This document shows, piece after piece, positions 1 to 8,310 of a stretch of 64,000 nucleotides of DNA. Every line of letters begins with the position of its first letter. The first letter of the stretch is position 1. The position numbers were made by a program, and so were the translations under genes. Source of the stretch: Zoogloea sp016790385 (lineage in GTDB: Bacteria > Pseudomonadota > Gammaproteobacteria > Burkholderiales > Rhodocyclaceae). The stretch is taken from assembly GCF_041916735.1 (NCBI RefSeq), contig NZ_JAYRYY010000006.1; one strand, 5' to 3'. The notes under the pieces were generated by a model that saw only the letters and a list, made by a program, of their open reading frames with translations, was not told where the DNA came from and made no database searches.

Positions 1-564
1 TCCGGCGTCGTGCACCGCGCGGGCCACCAGCTCCTTCCCTACGCCGCTTTCACCGCGCACGAGAACCGTCACGTCGTCGTCGGCAACCGCTTCGATGAGG
101 TTCCACACCTGGCGCATGGCCGGGCTGGCGCCCACCATGGGGTTGTCGGTCAGCCCCTTGCGCGCGGCCTTCAGCGCATCTCCGGTGCGTCTCAGGCGCG
201 CGCCTTCCAATGCCCGCTGGATGACCAGCTCCAGCTCTTCAAGATTGACGGGTTTGACCAGGTAGTCGACCGCGCCCAGGCGCATGGCCTCCACGGCCTG
301 ATTGATCGAGCCATAGGCGGTGAGCATGATCACCGGGCGGGTTTGGGCGATCTCGGTCAGGGGGGTGAAGCCTCGTGTGTCGGGCAGATTCATGTCGAGC
401 AGCACGAGGTCGGGGGCGATTTCGTCAATGCGCCCGCGGGCTTCCGCCCAAGTAAGCGCCCCGTGCATGTCGAAACCGCTGCGTTCCAGGGTCTTGAGCA
501 GCAGGCGGTTGAGCACGCTGTCGTCTTCGATGACCAGAATCGAGTACCGGACCGCTGTATTCAT
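1..564 (-). CDS. NtrC-family sigma-54-dependent response regulator (3' part cut by window edge)
   Basis: This is the N-terminal 188 residues of a receiver plus AAA+ regulator; the rest lies beyond base 1. The receiver has the acidic pair in VIEDD (residues 11-15), phosphoacceptor Asp57 in LLDMNLPD and the conserved Lys in YLVKPV (about 104). The AAA+ domain begins near residue 143 (NPMVGASPAM) and shows the Walker A motif GESGVGKE at 171-178, the form typical of sigma-54 activators. The GAFTGA loop and the HTH fall outside the window. The ATG overlaps the stop of the upstream kinase (ATGA), so the two form a translationally coupled two-component pair. It is the likely activator of the sigma-54 promoter at about 9.18 kb that drives this operon. 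Confidence 0.93.
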   Translation of the reverse strand, partial: MNTAVRYSILVIEDDSVLNRLLLKTLERSGFDMHGALTWAEARGRIDEIAPDLVLLDMNLPDTRGFTPLTEIAQTRPVIMLTAYGSINQAVEAMRLGAVDYLVKPVNLEELELVIQRALEGARLRRTGDALKAARKGLTDNPMVGASPAMRQVWNLIEAVADDDVTVLVRGESGVGKELVARAVHDAG

Positions 565-2435
565 GCGGCGTCCTCGTCGGCATTGCGCAGGAAGACATGG
601 AAGGTACTGCCCTGACCCGGCTGACTTTCCACGGCAATACGACCCCCATGACGTTCAAGGATGGCCTTGCAGATCGCAAGGCCCAGGCCGGACCCGCGGC
701 GGCCGTCAGCGCGCCGACTGAAGAAGGGCATGAAGATCAGGCCTTGCTCCTCGACGGGGATGCCGACGCCTTCGTCGCGCACCGAGAAGTGGAAGAACTC
801 CGCCTCCTGTGCCAGTCCGATCTCAAGGGTACCGCCGTCGGGCATGGCGTGAAAGGCATTCTGAAGAAGGTTGAGCACGACCTGCCGCAGCTCGGCCTCG
901 TCGCTCAGCACCCGTGCGTCCGACGGTTGCAGCACGCAGTTGACGGTGACACCGGCGGTGCGGGCCTCTTCGGCAAGCAGGGCCACCACATCCTCGACCG
1001 CGGTGCGCAGGAGCACCGGCCGGGTGCCGCCAGGGGGGTGGCTGAGGGTCATGAGTCGCTGGGTGATCAGGGCACAACGGTCGATCTCCTGGTCCACGAG
1101 TTCCAGATATTCGGTGACATCGGCGACCCCCATCGAACCATCGCGCAAACCACGCAGGCTCGATTGCAGGGCGAGGCGGATGGAGGCCAGTGGGTTGTGG
1201 ATCTCGTGGGCCACCCCGTTGGCCAGCAGGCCGACGGCGGACAGACGTTGCTCCTGGGAGAAGCGCACCTGATCGTCCAGGGAGCGGATGGCCTCCACCA
1301 CCAGCTTGCGGCCATCCGGCCCGACCAGGGGTGCGGCGTGGATCTCGACACTCACCTGGGTGTCGTCGCGACGCCGCATGCTCATGACCGTGCGCAGGGG
1401 CTCAGGCCGCTTCTTCAGTTCGGCAACCGGACAGGTGACCAGCGTCACAGGGCACGGCTCCGCCAGCCCCCGTCCGATGCGATGGCAGGGCCGGCCGCGG
1501 AGGGTGTGCAGCGGGTGCTGGATCAGCGTGGCATAGGCCTGGTTCGCAAGCACGACGCGGTAGTCTTCGTCGATCACCACCATCGGGTCCGGCGCGGCGT
1601 CCACCAGGCCCTGGAGAAAAGCGCCTTGCTGGCCTGCCTGTTCGATCATGGTGCCAAGGCGGCCGGTCATGGCGTCAACTTGTTCACCGAGCCGGCCCAG
1701 TTCCCCGCCCGCCAGGCTCCCCGCTCGCGCCGACAGGTCTCCGCCGGCGACCGCGGTGGCAACCGCGGCCAGTCGATCCACCGGCCTGAGCACTTCATGC
1801 CGCACCACCCACCAGATGACCAATGCCAGCACGGCGAGGGCTGTCAGGCCAAGGGGCAGCAGGCGGTGTGCCTGGGCCACGGCCCAGCTTTCGTCTTTGG
1901 GCGGTGAAAACTCCAGGACGAGAACGCCGTTGACCGGATGCACGTCCGTGGCCCCATGGCAGCCGCCACAGCGCACCTGGTTGCGGATCGGGTAGGCAAT
2001 GCGCAGAAGCCCCGCCACGCCCGTTTCCAGGAAGTCGAGCCGCGGCGGCGAGGCTGCGCAACCGGGCGCCAGGCACAGGCCGCGGACCCACTCCGGGTGG
2101 TATGTGCCCCGGTCGCTTTCGCGTGAGGCAAAGCGGATTTCGCCACTCGGGTTCAACAGGGCGGCAAAGTGGACGCCGGGCAGTCGGCCCAGATGTCCCA
2201 GGGTTTCGCTCAGACCCGGCAGGTCACGGCGCAGCATGGCCGAATGCAGGCTGGTTTCGAACAGGGCGGCAAGCCGCTGGGCGGAGGCTTCGTGCTCCAT
2301 CTGCATCGCCGTCCCCGAGATCCACACCACGCCGCCCACGAGCAGGCTTGAGGCGCACAGCAGCGCCAGCATCAGCACCAGCATCAGCCTTCGAGCAAGG
2401 GGGGTGGCGAACCACAGACGGGAAAGCGGAGACAT
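561..2435 (-). CDS. Sensor histidine kinase with periplasmic haem-c (CxxCH) sensor domain
   Basis: About 624 residues. The start is at MSPLSRLW (2435), because it lies just after the upstream ferredoxin stop (2462) and directly precedes TM1; the longer ORF would overlap that gene. The order is TM1 (about 16-38), a periplasmic domain of about 150 residues, TM2 (192-212), HAMP (213-265), PAS (273-385), and a HisKA domain with His410 in the H-box VAHEIHNP. The HATPase domain has an N-box near 522, DEGVGIP near 554 and GSGLGLAI near 581. The periplasmic domain carries CGGCH at 156-160, a c-type haem attachment motif, and a further Cys pair just before it (CLAPGC). The PAS domain also has a cluster of three cysteines (CHRIG...PCPV...CPV). 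This suggests redox or ligand sensing by a bound haem. It is coupled to the NtrC-type regulator by an ATGA overlap. Confidence 0.93.
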   Translation of the reverse strand: MSPLSRLWFATPLARRLMLVLMLALLCASSLLVGGVVWISGTAMQMEHEASAQRLAALFETSLHSAMLRRDLPGLSETLGHLGRLPGVHFAALLNPSGEIRFASRESDRGTYHPEWVRGLCLAPGCAASPPRLDFLETGVAGLLRIAYPIRNQVRCGGCHGATDVHPVNGVLVLEFSPPKDESWAVAQAHRLLPLGLTALAVLALVIWWVVRHEVLRPVDRLAAVATAVAGGDLSARAGSLAGGELGRLGEQVDAMTGRLGTMIEQAGQQGAFLQGLVDAAPDPMVVIDEDYRVVLANQAYATLIQHPLHTLRGRPCHRIGRGLAEPCPVTLVTCPVAELKKRPEPLRTVMSMRRRDDTQVSVEIHAAPLVGPDGRKLVVEAIRSLDDQVRFSQEQRLSAVGLLANGVAHEIHNPLASIRLALQSSLRGLRDGSMGVADVTEYLELVDQEIDRCALITQRLMTLSHPPGGTRPVLLRTAVEDVVALLAEEARTAGVTVNCVLQPSDARVLSDEAELRQVVLNLLQNAFHAMPDGGTLEIGLAQEAEFFHFSVRDEGVGIPVEEQGLIFMPFFSRRADGRRGSGLGLAICKAILERHGGRIAVESQPGQGSTFHVFLRNADEDAA

Positions 2436-2461
2436 GCGGTGGGCGGGGGGCGGAGCGGTTT

Positions 2462-3412
2462 TCAGTTTACCACCAGCCGATTCGGCCGCTTTGCCCGTGC
2501 GCGGCAGGCGGGGCAGTGGCGGGGGGCGTGGGCCTCCAGGTGGCGGAAGAGCCCCCCGCAGCTGCCGCAACGGGCCTGGCGAAACACTGCTCCGGGGGCC
2601 CCGCAGCCCGCCCTGCCGGGCTTGAGCGCCTGTCGGGCGCAGGTGTCCACGCAGATGCCGCAGCCTACGCAGCGCTCCATGTGCAGGCTCAGTCCGGCTT
2701 CCCTTTCGCCCTCAAGCCAAACGATGGCGCGCTCCGGGCACAGTTGGGCGCACAGGGCGCATCCGTCACAGCGTCGGGTATCGAGTTCCACCGCCCAGAG
2801 GGTGCTAAGTACCCCGCGCGCGGCGAGTCCCTGCACCGCAGCCCGGCGGGTGTCGGGCGACGCCGCGGGCGTGCGGCCAAGCATCGCCATGGGGCGATTC
2901 AGCAGACCGGCGAGAAAACCTCGACGCGGCGATACGCCGGGCGCCGCCGCGTCTGCCGCCTGAACCGAAATGGTGGTGGCGCCGGCACGAAGCAGCTCGC
3001 CGTTGACGGCGTCAACGCGGGCCGAGAGCGGGGCGGCGGCGCCCCGGGAGCAGGCGCCGCAATCGCCGGTGTGGGCCATCAGGCGCCGCAAACCATTGCG
3101 CTGCAAGTCGAGCAGCCGGGCTTCGGACAGGGCGTGCACGCATGGCAGCCGGACCCCTGTTCCGCTTGCCCGCTCGCAGACCAGCTTCAGGCTGCCCTGG
3201 TCGAGGGGCAACTCAGGCGGCTCGGCGAGCGCCAGTGCGCCGGACGGACAGGCGGGGACGCAAAGCCCGCAGCCATCGCACCGGCCCGGGTCCAAGTCCA
3301 GCCCGTCGGCGTGCATGGACCACGCTCGGGTGGGGCAGCTGTCCACGCAGGCGCGACACTTGGCAGCTGTCGTCAGTCGATGCACGCAGCGTTCTTCATC
3401 GATGTTCAACAT
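2462..3412 (-). CDS. Multi-cluster 4Fe-4S ferredoxin (NapF-like), electron-transfer or maturation protein
   Basis: 316 residues with four [4Fe-4S]-type cysteine sets: C9/C19/C22/C26 (first spacing irregular), C45/C48/C51/C55, C215/C218/C221/C225 and C248/C251/C254/C258. Extra cysteines at 79, 91, 118 and 121, and a C-terminal CxxC...CxxC (282/285/300/303) resembling a zinc ribbon, are also present. There is no N-terminal signal peptide, so a cytoplasmic location is likely. NapF-like proteins are thought to help mature or load exported molybdoenzymes, or to pass electrons. The gene lies 45 bp after the TorD-like gene and 26 bp before the kinase, in the molybdoenzyme operon. The exact role is inferred from context. 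It is much longer than NapF (about 165 aa), apparently because of a middle domain of about 95 residues of unknown function. Confidence 0.85.
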   Translation of the reverse strand: MLNIDEERCVHRLTTAAKCRACVDSCPTRAWSMHADGLDLDPGRCDGCGLCVPACPSGALALAEPPELPLDQGSLKLVCERASGTGVRLPCVHALSEARLLDLQRNGLRRLMAHTGDCGACSRGAAAPLSARVDAVNGELLRAGATTISVQAADAAAPGVSPRRGFLAGLLNRPMAMLGRTPAASPDTRRAAVQGLAARGVLSTLWAVELDTRRCDGCALCAQLCPERAIVWLEGEREAGLSLHMERCVGCGICVDTCARQALKPGRAGCGAPGAVFRQARCGSCGGLFRHLEAHAPRHCPACRARAKRPNRLVVN

Positions 3413-3457
3413 CGGGCTACCCGCATCGGGCCTGTGTGGAAGAGCTGGCCGACGGAC

Positions 3458-4102
3458 TCAGACGCAGGCATTCAGTTGCTGCCGCAGCCGCTCGATGACG
3501 TGCAGGGTCAGTGTTGCCAGGGCTGCATAGAAGCGCGTCGATGCCCGATCGGCCACCCGGCCGGCGAAGCGCGGCAGCCATTGCATGAGGTGATCGTCGA
3601 TGAAGCGGCAGGCCTCGCGGGCATGGCCGTGCGCCAGCAGGTGGGCGATGAAGGCCAGTTCATTGGCGAGGTGATCGTCGGCAATGTGACGCCAGTTGGC
3701 GGCTTTGAGCCCATGCTCGCGATAGCGGTCGCGCACCGCGAAACTCGGGCCCTGCATCATCAGGCTTTCGTCGTCCAGCCATACCGACTCGCAGGGTGAG
3801 GCACGCAGGGCGTGGGTGAGGTAAATGCTGGCGAAGTCGGCGTTGAGGTCATCCTGAAGGGCGGCCCGCTGCCCTTCGCCCACCTCGCGTATGACGGAGA
3901 GGGCCTGATCCATTTCGGCGAGCGCCGGCATGTCCGGGGGGGCCACGGTCAGCCCTCCGGGAAAGCCCGCCGCATGCAGGCGACATAGGGTGATCACGTC
4001 CCGCTCGGACTCATGCAGCCAGGCCAGTGCGGCCAGATCTTCGGAAGCGGCTTCCAGGGACAGTGCGGCGGCCGGTGCCGGGTCGGACTTCAGCATGTTC
4101 AT
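3458..4102 (-). CDS. TorD/DmsD-family molybdoenzyme maturation chaperone
   Basis: 214 residues, all-helical and cytoplasmic, with no signal peptide. It has the acidic, leucine-rich composition of the TorD/DmsD family, including the conserved C-terminal stretch with HLMQWLPRFA and a late Ala-rich helix ahead of the terminus. These chaperones bind the Tat signal peptide of DMSO-reductase-family catalytic subunits and hold them for cofactor insertion. Its ATG overlaps the stop of the iron-sulfur subunit gene (ATGA at 4099-4102), and its presumed client, the Tat-exported catalytic subunit, is two genes upstream. Family assignment is good; the client is inferred from synteny. Confidence 0.88.
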   Translation of the reverse strand: MNMLKSDPAPAAALSLEAASEDLAALAWLHESERDVITLCRLHAAGFPGGLTVAPPDMPALAEMDQALSVIREVGEGQRAALQDDLNADFASIYLTHALRASPCESVWLDDESLMMQGPSFAVRDRYREHGLKAANWRHIADDHLANELAFIAHLLAHGHAREACRFIDDHLMQWLPRFAGRVADRASTRFYAALATLTLHVIERLRQQLNACV

Positions 4103-4788
4103 TCCACGCGCCCTTTCGGATGGGCAATGAACACGATGGAGGGATTGGTCAGTTCAGGGCTGGCCATGTGCTGCACCTGGCGCACGGGCGTGTCGCCCTT
4201 GACCATGGCCTTGGTGTTCGCCAGGCCGGCCCGCAACTGGTCGATGGGGCCGATGTCGAGCACGCGCATCATGCACGCCATCACACAGTAGGGTTTGCGC
4301 CCGGCGTCGATCTCGTCGACGCACATGTTGCATTTCTTCACCAGGTTGTCGACCGGGTCGAACTGGGGGGCGCCATAGGGGCAGGCGGCCTCGCAGCGCC
4401 GGCAGCCGATGCACAGGGTGGAATCGATATCCACGATGCCGTTGTCGGCACGTTTCCAGATGGCGCCGGTGGGGCAGGTGGGCAGGCAGGCCGGTTCGGC
4501 ACAGTGGTTGCACGACATGTTCACCTTGTAGGCAAAGACGTCGGGGAACTGCCCGCCTTCCACGTACATCACGCGGCGGAAGCGCGGCCCGGGGGCAAGG
4601 CCGTTCTTGTCCTTGCAGGCGATCTCGCAGGCGCGGCAGCCGATGCAGTCCATGTTGTTGTGGATGAAGCCGAGCTGCTTTGCCGGTTTGACCGGCTCGT
4701 AGGTCGCCGCATCGCGGCGGGCCTGGGCGTCGGGCACCTGGGCCCGGGCGTCGGCCCCCAGCTTGCGTATGGTCTTCTTGTCAGCCAT
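4099..4788 (-). CDS. dmsB-like: DmsB-like four-cluster iron-sulfur subunit of molybdoenzyme
   Basis: 229 residues. Four ferredoxin-type Cys sets can be read: CIGCRACEIACKDKN near residue 48, CNHCAEPACLPTCP near 93, CIGCRRCEAACPYG near 127, and the split CNMCVDE...CVMAC set near 153-168. The order and spacing match DmsB, PhsB and related electron-transfer subunits, and the ending (LDIGPIDQLR, then NPSIV) is DmsB-like. The start has a good ribosome-binding site (AAGGAG about 10 nt upstream). An extra N-terminal stretch of about 40 residues precedes the first cluster, longer than in E. coli DmsB. It should pass electrons to the molybdenum subunit encoded upstream. No DmsC-type membrane anchor gene is present nearby. 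Confidence 0.93.
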   Translation of the reverse strand: MADKKTIRKLGADARAQVPDAQARRDAATYEPVKPAKQLGFIHNNMDCIGCRACEIACKDKNGLAPGPRFRRVMYVEGGQFPDVFAYKVNMSCNHCAEPACLPTCPTGAIWKRADNGIVDIDSTLCIGCRRCEAACPYGAPQFDPVDNLVKKCNMCVDEIDAGRKPYCVMACMMRVLDIGPIDQLRAGLANTKAMVKGDTPVRQVQHMASPELTNPSIVFIAHPKGRVE

Positions 4789-4823
4789 AGCTATGTACTC
4801 CTTCTGCGTCGCTGGCGATGTGT

Positions 4824-7403
4824 TCAGTAGTCGCGCCGGAACACGCTGGAGCGCGCAGTGGCGAGCTCGTCCCAGCCGGGACGATGGGCAAGTTCGGATT
4901 TTTTAACGTTGACCAGCGCGGTGTTGTAGGCGAAAGCACCGGCCGGGCTCGGTTCGTCGAGGGTCAGGAAATCGGGGTTGCCCGCACGGTCCACGCCGTT
5001 CTCGTCCAGGTCCATCCAGGCGCCCTCGAAAAGCACCGCCACGCCGGGCAGGCAGCGTTCGGTGACATAGGCCGGAACCACGCATTTTCCGCGGGCATTC
5101 CAGACTTCCACCGTGTCGCCGGTCTGGATGCCGAGCCGGCGGGCGTCGGAGGCGTTGAGGGTCAGTTCCTGGTCGTAGGTCTCGCGCAGCCACGGGATGT
5201 TGTGGAAGATCGAGTGGGTACGCCAGCGCGGGTGGGGGCTGATGAGGTGGAAAGGGTAGTCCTTGGTCAGCGGGCTGTTGAGGGACTCGAAGGGCTCGAT
5301 CCACTTGGGAATGGGCGGGATGGCATAGCCGTACTGGGTCTTGGTCCAGTCGTCGATCTCGGCGAGATAGGGCGAAAAGATCTCGATCTTGCCGGAGCCG
5401 GTTTCGAAGGGTTCGCCCTTGACGATCTGATCGCGGAAGGCCACCAGGGGGCGTTTGAAGACGAACTTGTAGACCCCGTGTTTCTTGAAATCCTCCCAGC
5501 TCATGGTGACCCCCTGGTGGGGGCGCACCTTGCCGTTCCACCAGGCCGAAAGATAGGCCTCGTCCACCGGGTCGGCGTTGTGGAAGTAGTCGCGGGTGGC
5601 GCGGGGGTTGTAGCGCTTGCCGAAGTCCTTCACCGTCGGGTCGATGGCCTCGAGACGGTAGGCGAGTTCGGTAAAGATCTGGAAATCGGAGCGGGACTCG
5701 CCAAGGGGCTGGATCACCTTCGGGCGATGGATGTAGTAGTGGCCCTTGTACCAGGGCAGGGCCACATCGTGCCGTTCAAAGTGGGTTGCCACCGGCAGCA
5801 GCAGGTCGGCCCAGATGCCCGAGGGCGTGATGGTCGAATCCAGGCACACCACCAGGTCCAGCTTCTCGATGGCCTGGATTTCCTTGTTGATATTGGTCAG
5901 CTGGTTGAACCAGTCCGATCCCTGCCAGAAGATGGCCCGTATATTGGGGATCTGACCGTCCAGTTCGTCTTCCCGCGGCCACAGGCCGACTTCCTCCCGC
6001 TTAACGTTGGGGTAGTTGAGCACGCAATGGGCCCAGCGATCCGACTTGATCGATCCGAACCACACGTTGGCGAATTCGTCGTAGGGGTAGGCGATGGACT
6101 CGGAGTGCCAGGCCTTGCCCACGCCCTCGGCACAGCCGCCGAGCTTGCCGATGTTGCCGGTCATGGCCTGCACCGCGGCGGCCATGCGGTTGTATTGCTC
6201 GCCGTAGGCGGCCCGACCGGGTGCCCAGGAGGCTTTCAGCGCAGCGGGCTTGGTGGTCGCGTACATGCGTGCCAGCTTGCGGATGTCGTCGGCCTTCACC
6301 CCACTGATGGCTTCGGCCCATTCGGCCGACTTGGGGATGCCATCCCGGGTGCCGAGGATGTAATCCTTGAAGCTCTCGGCATCCCGGTGCTCCGGCGGCA
6401 GGGTTCCCTTGTCCATGCCGAGCACGAAGCGATCGATGAACTTCTGGTCGTGGAGGTTTTCGCTGAAGATGACATGGGCCATCCCGGCCAGCATGGCGGC
6501 GTCGGTAATGGGGCGGATGGGGATCCACCAGGCATCGTAGGCAGACGCCGAATCGGTGTATTGCGGGTCCACCAGCACGAACTTGCAGCCGCGCTGCTTG
6601 GCCATCCGCATGTAGTAGAAGGTGTTGCCGCCGTGGAAGGTGTAGGCGGGATTCCAGCCCCACATGATGATCAGCTTGGAGTGGGCATAGGCATCGTCCT
6701 CATTGCCATCCTCGATGGTGCCGAAGGTGATGCGGCTGGAGAAGGTGGTGCCCTGGTAACTGGGCACCGACCAGCTGTTGGTGCGGCAGCCGAACATGCC
6801 CAGAAAGCGCCCGAGCAGGCCCTCAATCTGGTCCGACTTGTGCAACACCCCATAGGATGCGCCGGCGTAGCTCTGGTCGAGGATGGCGGTGGGGCCGTAG
6901 GTCTTCTTCAGCTCGACCATCTTGTGCGCAAGGAAATCGAGCGCCTCGTCCCACGATACGCGCTTGAACTTGCCCTCCCCGCGCTTGCCCACTCGCATCA
7001 TCGGGTAGAGCAGACGCTCGGGCGAATACAGCCGCGAGCGATACGAGCGGCCGCGCAGGCAGGCGCGCAGCTGGGGCTCGTCGACGGTGTCCTTGCCGTA
7101 AGCGCCCCCCTTCTGGTAGCGACCGTCATCGGTGGACAGGCGCACGATCACGTCGCCCTTCTTGTGGGCCACCAGCATGTGGCGGGAGCCGCAGTTGTGG
7201 GCGCAGGAGGTGACCACGGTGGTGAGCTGGTCGTCGGTGGGGTAGGGCTCGTAGGCAAAGGCCGATGCTTCCCGCGGTGCCACGGCCAAGCCGCCGAGCC
7301 CGGCCAGACCGGCACCGACACCGACACCCATGACTTTGAGGAAGTCCCGCCGGCCCGTCTGGTCAGGGATATCCGGGTTGGCGCCCTTGAATTCGATCTT
7401 CAT
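4824..7403 (-). CDS. dmsA-like: Tat-exported DMSO-reductase-family molybdopterin oxidoreductase, catalytic subunit
   Basis: 859 residues. The start at 7403 (MKIEFKGANP) is set by the ATGA overlap with the cytochrome gene and places a twin-arginine signal (GRRDFLKV, residues 17-24) plus a hydrophobic Gly/Ala stretch at the N terminus, so the enzyme is periplasmic. The 4Fe-4S region reads C67-x3-C71-x3-H75 ... C115; His replaces the usual third Cys. Then come the bis-MGD-binding blocks: RVSWDEALDF, the MWGWNPAYTFHG region near 240-250, and the C-terminal molydopterin-dinucleotide-binding domain (HPRWRTHS, LNASDARRLG). It is closest in style to DmsA-type sulfoxide/N-oxide reductases. The substrate and the protein ligand to Mo cannot be fixed by eye. 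Neighbours supply the FeS subunit, chaperone and haem donor. Confidence 0.92.
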   Translation of the reverse strand: MKIEFKGANPDIPDQTGRRDFLKVMGVGVGAGLAGLGGLAVAPREASAFAYEPYPTDDQLTTVVTSCAHNCGSRHMLVAHKKGDVIVRLSTDDGRYQKGGAYGKDTVDEPQLRACLRGRSYRSRLYSPERLLYPMMRVGKRGEGKFKRVSWDEALDFLAHKMVELKKTYGPTAILDQSYAGASYGVLHKSDQIEGLLGRFLGMFGCRTNSWSVPSYQGTTFSSRITFGTIEDGNEDDAYAHSKLIIMWGWNPAYTFHGGNTFYYMRMAKQRGCKFVLVDPQYTDSASAYDAWWIPIRPITDAAMLAGMAHVIFSENLHDQKFIDRFVLGMDKGTLPPEHRDAESFKDYILGTRDGIPKSAEWAEAISGVKADDIRKLARMYATTKPAALKASWAPGRAAYGEQYNRMAAAVQAMTGNIGKLGGCAEGVGKAWHSESIAYPYDEFANVWFGSIKSDRWAHCVLNYPNVKREEVGLWPREDELDGQIPNIRAIFWQGSDWFNQLTNINKEIQAIEKLDLVVCLDSTITPSGIWADLLLPVATHFERHDVALPWYKGHYYIHRPKVIQPLGESRSDFQIFTELAYRLEAIDPTVKDFGKRYNPRATRDYFHNADPVDEAYLSAWWNGKVRPHQGVTMSWEDFKKHGVYKFVFKRPLVAFRDQIVKGEPFETGSGKIEIFSPYLAEIDDWTKTQYGYAIPPIPKWIEPFESLNSPLTKDYPFHLISPHPRWRTHSIFHNIPWLRETYDQELTLNASDARRLGIQTGDTVEVWNARGKCVVPAYVTERCLPGVAVLFEGAWMDLDENGVDRAGNPDFLTLDEPSPAGAFAYNTALVNVKKSELAHRPGWDELATARSSVFRRDY

Positions 7404-8230
7404 TTTGATTGTCCTTTTGCCCTGTCCCCGGTGAGGAAGCGCGCTTCCGATTCCGTTGGCCGTCCTTTGGCCCAATCCGGTGTCTCGTCCGCCATGCCTG
7501 GCCAGGCATGGCGCGGATAGGGGTAGGTCGTGCGATACCAGGCCCTGCCACCATGGCAGCCGTAGCACACATCGCCGTTGCCCTTGCCGGCGGCCTCGAT
7601 GGCATCGGCTTTCAGATAGTTCACCTGATGCCGGTTGGTGCGGATCGCCGCGTGGCAGGTGAGACAGTCGTTCTGGAACATCTCGCGGCTGGTGCGCCAG
7701 GGGCCGGGCAGGCCCATCACCGCGGTATTCATCTGCCCGTGGCACTTGAGGCAACTGGTTTCGGGGACGACGCTCTTGCGCAGGCGGAAGCCGCCTTCCC
7801 GTTGGGAGGTCGCTGAACTCAGCGGATGTTCGTCCCGGGGGTCATGCCCTTCATGGCAGGTGGTGCACTGGAGCGACATGGTCGTCCGTGCGAATTTCGT
7901 TTCGAGATGACGGCGATGGAAGGTGTCCTGGCCACCCTGGTAAGTCGTCATCTGCTGATACCAGGCCTTGCTGTCGGAGGCCTTGACACCTGCCGGAGAG
8001 CGTTCGCGGAGGGTGGGTTTGAGGACTTCCGCGTGGCAGGCAAGGCAGTCAGCGTTGCTTGCGCCGGAGATGGCGGGTTTGAAGTGGATGGCGCTGTAGC
8101 GCGCGCGCTGGTATTCGGATGCGGCCTGCTTCGCGGTGTCGGCGGGGCCGACCGCAATGGCCTGCCCTCCCGATAGGAGCAAGACAAGCAATGCGGCGGA
8201 AGATCGTATTGTTTTTTGACTGACCACCAT
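7400..8230 (-). CDS. Periplasmic pentahaem c-type cytochrome
   Basis: 276 residues with an N-terminal signal peptide ending near residue 26 (QAIA). Five CxxCH haem-binding motifs are visible: CLACH 62-66, CTTCH 122-126, CLKCH 160-164, CLTCH 189-193 and CYGCH 222-226. Many further His residues are available as distal ligands. The start is supported by a GAGAGG ribosome-binding site. The stop overlaps the start of the molybdoenzyme gene (ATGA), implying coupled synthesis. In the absence of a DmsC-like quinol dehydrogenase in the operon, this cytochrome is the obvious electron donor or acceptor for the periplasmic molybdoenzyme, by analogy with DmsE-type multihaem cytochromes in Shewanella; direction of electron flow is inferred. 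Confidence 0.93.
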   Translation of the reverse strand: MVVSQKTIRSSAALLVLLLSGGQAIAVGPADTAKQAASEYQRARYSAIHFKPAISGASNADCLACHAEVLKPTLRERSPAGVKASDSKAWYQQMTTYQGGQDTFHRRHLETKFARTTMSLQCTTCHEGHDPRDEHPLSSATSQREGGFRLRKSVVPETSCLKCHGQMNTAVMGLPGPWRTSREMFQNDCLTCHAAIRTNRHQVNYLKADAIEAAGKGNGDVCYGCHGGRAWYRTTYPYPRHAWPGMADETPDWAKGRPTESEARFLTGDRAKGQSK

Positions 8231-8278
8231 GACAACCTCTCAATACATGCCGGGCAGGCGGGCTGACCGGGGCAGGAG

Positions 8279-8298
8279 ACGGCCCCTCGCGGGGCCGT
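8279..8298 (-). terminator. GC-rich hairpin between Met-rich gene and cytochrome gene
   Basis: A perfect 8-bp stem (acggcccc / ggggccgt) with a 4-nt loop lies 13 bp after the stop of the Met-rich protein gene and about 50 bp before the cytochrome start. No T-run follows on the minus strand, so it is more likely a partial terminator or an mRNA-stabilising hairpin. It could let the upstream short genes be expressed at a higher level than the enzyme genes. Confidence 0.55.
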
Positions 8299-8310
8299 GA
8301 AAGGGAGGAC

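Noticed and set aside
4818..7520. Long plus-strand ORF of 900 codons opposite the molybdoenzyme gene
   Set aside because: Mirror frame produced by high GC content; composition is His/Gly/Val-rich without any domain, and the minus-strand frame is a clear DMSO-reductase-family protein.
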